Shown one piece after another: positions 62,405 through 64,000 of a stretch of 64,000 nt of DNA; position 1 is the stretch's first letter, and the number at the start of each line of letters is the position of its first letter. The notes beneath the pieces are model-generated. The model was given only the letters and a program-made list of their open reading frames with translations, was not told the DNA's origin and searched no databases. This DNA comes from Acanthopleuribacter pedis. Lineage in GTDB: Bacteria; Acidobacteriota; Holophagae; Acanthopleuribacterales; Acanthopleuribacteraceae. Where the stretch lies: NCBI RefSeq assembly GCF_017377855.1, contig NZ_JAFREP010000018.1:124001-188000 (forward strand). The letters run 5' to 3'. Both the position numbers and the translations under genes were made by a program.

Positions 62405-64000
62405 TCACTTCTTTTTTGTAGGATTTTTTGTAGTTGGACGCATAAGAGAACTCGCCTCATCCCCTGTCAAGCCACTCAATGTAGCGTGATCAGGATTCTT
62501 TACATTAGGACTAGGCACGACATCGCCACCAGCTTTTCTAACATTCCCTACAGTTGTCTGGCCAACTTGACCATTTCTAATCGTTTTTGTCAGCTCTTTT
62601 GTTGACTTTCCTGCGGCACTATTAACTGATACCTGGTCAAGTTTCCCGTCAGGACCCTTTACTACCCCAGATCCCTTCTCAAAATTCTCAGGTAGGCTCT
62701 GTCCTCCTCTCAGCACTAAAGCATCATCTGGTAAATGCCCAGGTTGATGCGGAACCTCTTCGGGAGAACCAGAATTAGAGCCCCTAGGAGAACGACCCGA
62801 GCCCTTCGAGTAGCTGTGGGTTATGTCGTCGTAGGAGTTTTGGGCGAAGTTTTTGGAGCCCTGCGTCATGACCGCGAAGCCGTAACCCGCCACGATGATC
62901 CCGCCGGCGACGACGCCGCCCGCCAATAGGATCGGGCCGCCCGCCGTGGCGATGGCCACGCCGCCAATCGCCATCGCGCCGCCCATCATCATACCCGAAC
63001 CGGCCAGCGCCGCGGCAATATCACCAACACCTTGGCCCACCTGGAACCAAAAATGATCGACCTCCTCGCGGCCCAAACCCATCATCATGTTGCTGCCAAA
63101 GCCGTTCATTGCGCCCATGGTGAACATGCCCGAACCTTCGATCATCTTGTCCAAGTCGACCCAGCGATCACCCTGCAACACCTGCACCCGCACGATGGTC
63201 ATTTGCTCGTCTTGCAGGCCGGTCGGGTCGATGCGGTTGATCGGGTTGTTGCCCACGTAACTGTAACTGTTCCAGTACTGTCGCATCGGATCGGCTTGGA
63301 GGAAGCGGCCCACCTCGGCCAAATACCAGCGACCGTTCATGTAAAGCAAGCCAAGGCTGCGCTCTACTTCCTGGCCGGTGAACTGGTGGGGCTCGGTTAG
63401 GTCACCCGCCAATGGCTGGTAACGCTCGATGAGGCTGACACCAAAGGGATCACTCTCAACCCGCGAAAGCACAAACAGTGAACGGGCCCGTTCTTTTGCG
63501 GGCGCATCGACCGGGGGTGCCGCCGCCGGCGCGCGGCGCATCGGCGCATCCGGCGCGGAACGCAGATAATGGTCGCGAATGGCCGGATCCGCCTCGGCGC
63601 GGGTGGTGATCCAAACCGCGTCCAATCCGCCGTGCCAGGCGTAATCCTCATGGCCCGGCCAGTCACCGACCACCACATCTTGGGCGGGGAACAAGGCGGT
63701 TAAGTCCACGGACTCCGGCTCACCCAGGAGTTCGCCGTTTTGGTAACAGCGCACATGGGTCCCGTCAAAACTGACGGCCAAATGGACCCAGGTTTTTTGC
63801 GGCAAGGGACTGAAGCGACTGAAATACCGCCAACCCTCGGCCCCGCCGCCCAATCGCAACACGGGCAGCTTGCCGCCGTCGAGATAAAAGTGGACGGGAT
63901 TGTGGCGAATGGATAAACCCGCGCCGACCGCCACCATGGTGCTGCTGTCCCATGAGCCGTCGTCCTCATCGCTGTCATAAGCCCACAAAGCGATGGTAAA
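62405..64000 (-). CDS. Rhs-repeat polymorphic toxin, C-terminal part (runs off the window)
   Basis: Partial gene; the frame is open through base 64000. The visible part begins with a LamG/concanavalin-like domain (TIALWAYDSD..., about the first 150 residues), then the conserved Rhs core end (GLLYMNGRWYLAEVGRFLQADP ... YSYVGNNPINRIDPTGL), a glycine/alanine-rich hydrophobic stretch (about 310-380) and a variable C-terminal tip of about 120 residues (from ALVLRGGQSLPENF). The tip resembles no domain I can name with certainty; RGG plus VSVNS could be an ADP-ribosyltransferase-like pattern. G+C falls from about 73% (44 of 60 at 62881-62940) to 38% (23 of 60 at 62401-62460), the usual mark of tip exchange. 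Confidence 0.85.
   Translation of the reverse strand, partial: FTIALWAYDSDEDDGSWDSSTMVAVGAGLSIRHNPVHFYLDGGKLPVLRLGGGAEGWRYFSRFSPLPQKTWVHLAVSFDGTHVRCYQNGELLGEPESVDLTALFPAQDVVVGDWPGHEDYAWHGGLDAVWITTRAEADPAIRDHYLRSAPDAPMRRAPAAAPPVDAPAKERARSLFVLSRVESDPFGVSLIERYQPLAGDLTEPHQFTGQEVERSLGLLYMNGRWYLAEVGRFLQADPMRQYWNSYSYVGNNPINRIDPTGLQDEQMTIVRVQVLQGDRWVDLDKMIEGSGMFTMGAMNGFGSNMMMGLGREEVDHFWFQVGQGVGDIAAALAGSGMMMGGAMAIGGVAIATAGGPILLAGGVVAGGIIVAGYGFAVMTQGSKNFAQNSYDDITHSYSKGSGRSPRGSNSGSPEEVPHQPGHLPDDALVLRGGQSLPENFEKGSGVVKGPDGKLDQVSVNSAAGKSTKELTKTIRNGQVGQTTVGNVRKAGGDVVPSPNVKNPDHATLSGLTGDEASSLMRPTTKNPTKKK

Noticed and set aside
1..64000. CRISPR array, tRNA or rRNA genes, complete insertion sequences, origin
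   Set aside because: No regularly spaced direct repeats, cloverleaf sequences, rRNA signatures, transposase genes or DnaA-box clusters were recognised by eye. A tRNA scan would be decisive.

Overview
The window comes from a Gram-negative bacterium with moderately high G+C (about 55-60% by eye). It carries outer-membrane and LpxL-type genes, a DUF1501/DUF1553 pair with a c-type heme motif, large eukaryote-like Ser/Thr kinases, Rhs proteins and short palindromic repeats. That mix fits a complex predatory or host-associated lineage such as Acidobacteriota (Holophagae/Acanthopleuribacter-like) or a planctomycete-like group. The taxonomic guess is inference only. No rRNA, tRNA, CRISPR array or complete insertion sequence was found.

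Layout. 0.3-6.4 kb (minus strand): a secreted-type esterase, the PEP synthase/PPDK regulator, a homocysteine methyltransferase-MTHFR fusion, an unknown gene and a nucleotidyltransferase. 6.9-9.1 kb (plus): a membrane kinase fused to secretion-pilus-like domains, then a tiny Cys-rich secreted peptide. 9.2-16.9 kb (plus): an amine oxidase-like flavoprotein, oligoribonuclease, and an MFS-acyltransferase fusion in an operon with three dehydrogenases. 17.3-22.9 kb (plus): a promoter-to-terminator operon of a malonate/methylmalonate-semialdehyde dehydrogenase, URC1, URC4, uracil phosphoribosyltransferase and uridine kinase. I read this as the URC route of uracil catabolism, otherwise known mainly from yeasts. 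23-28.9 kb: a crotonase, a DUF481 porin-like protein, a cyclic-peptide-type ABC exporter and a DUF697 protein, with palindromic repeats between them.

28.9-38.7 kb: DUF1501/DUF1553 pair, ADP-ribosylglycohydrolase with an MFS transporter, a berberine-bridge-type flavoenzyme with a second degenerate FAD-binding half, and an unknown membrane-anchored protein. 38.7-46.3 kb (minus): a compact aryl-polyene-like type II fatty acid/polyketide cluster (two ketosynthases, chain-length-factor-like protein, dehydratase, two acyl carrier proteins, a separate glycosyltransferase and acyltransferase, and an MJ1255-type glycosyltransferase). It lacks the usual ligase, ammonia lyase, ketoreductase, thioesterase and exporter. 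46.7-52.4 kb: a methyltransferase, PyrR, Fur, and a 1,082-residue kinase-ATPase.

52.5-57.4 kb: a methyltransferase divergent from a remarkable single protein that joins an autoinducer-synthase-like acyltransferase domain, a cyclic-nucleotide-binding domain and a cytochrome P450, followed by a secreted pappalysin-type protease. 57.9-64 kb: an unknown repeat-rich protein, a VOC protein, and four small genes downstream of the 3' end of an Rhs polymorphic toxin that runs off the window. Two families of short dispersed repeats lie between genes: one of at least three copies related by a palindromic end, and one of two copies that each begin at a TAA stop codon.
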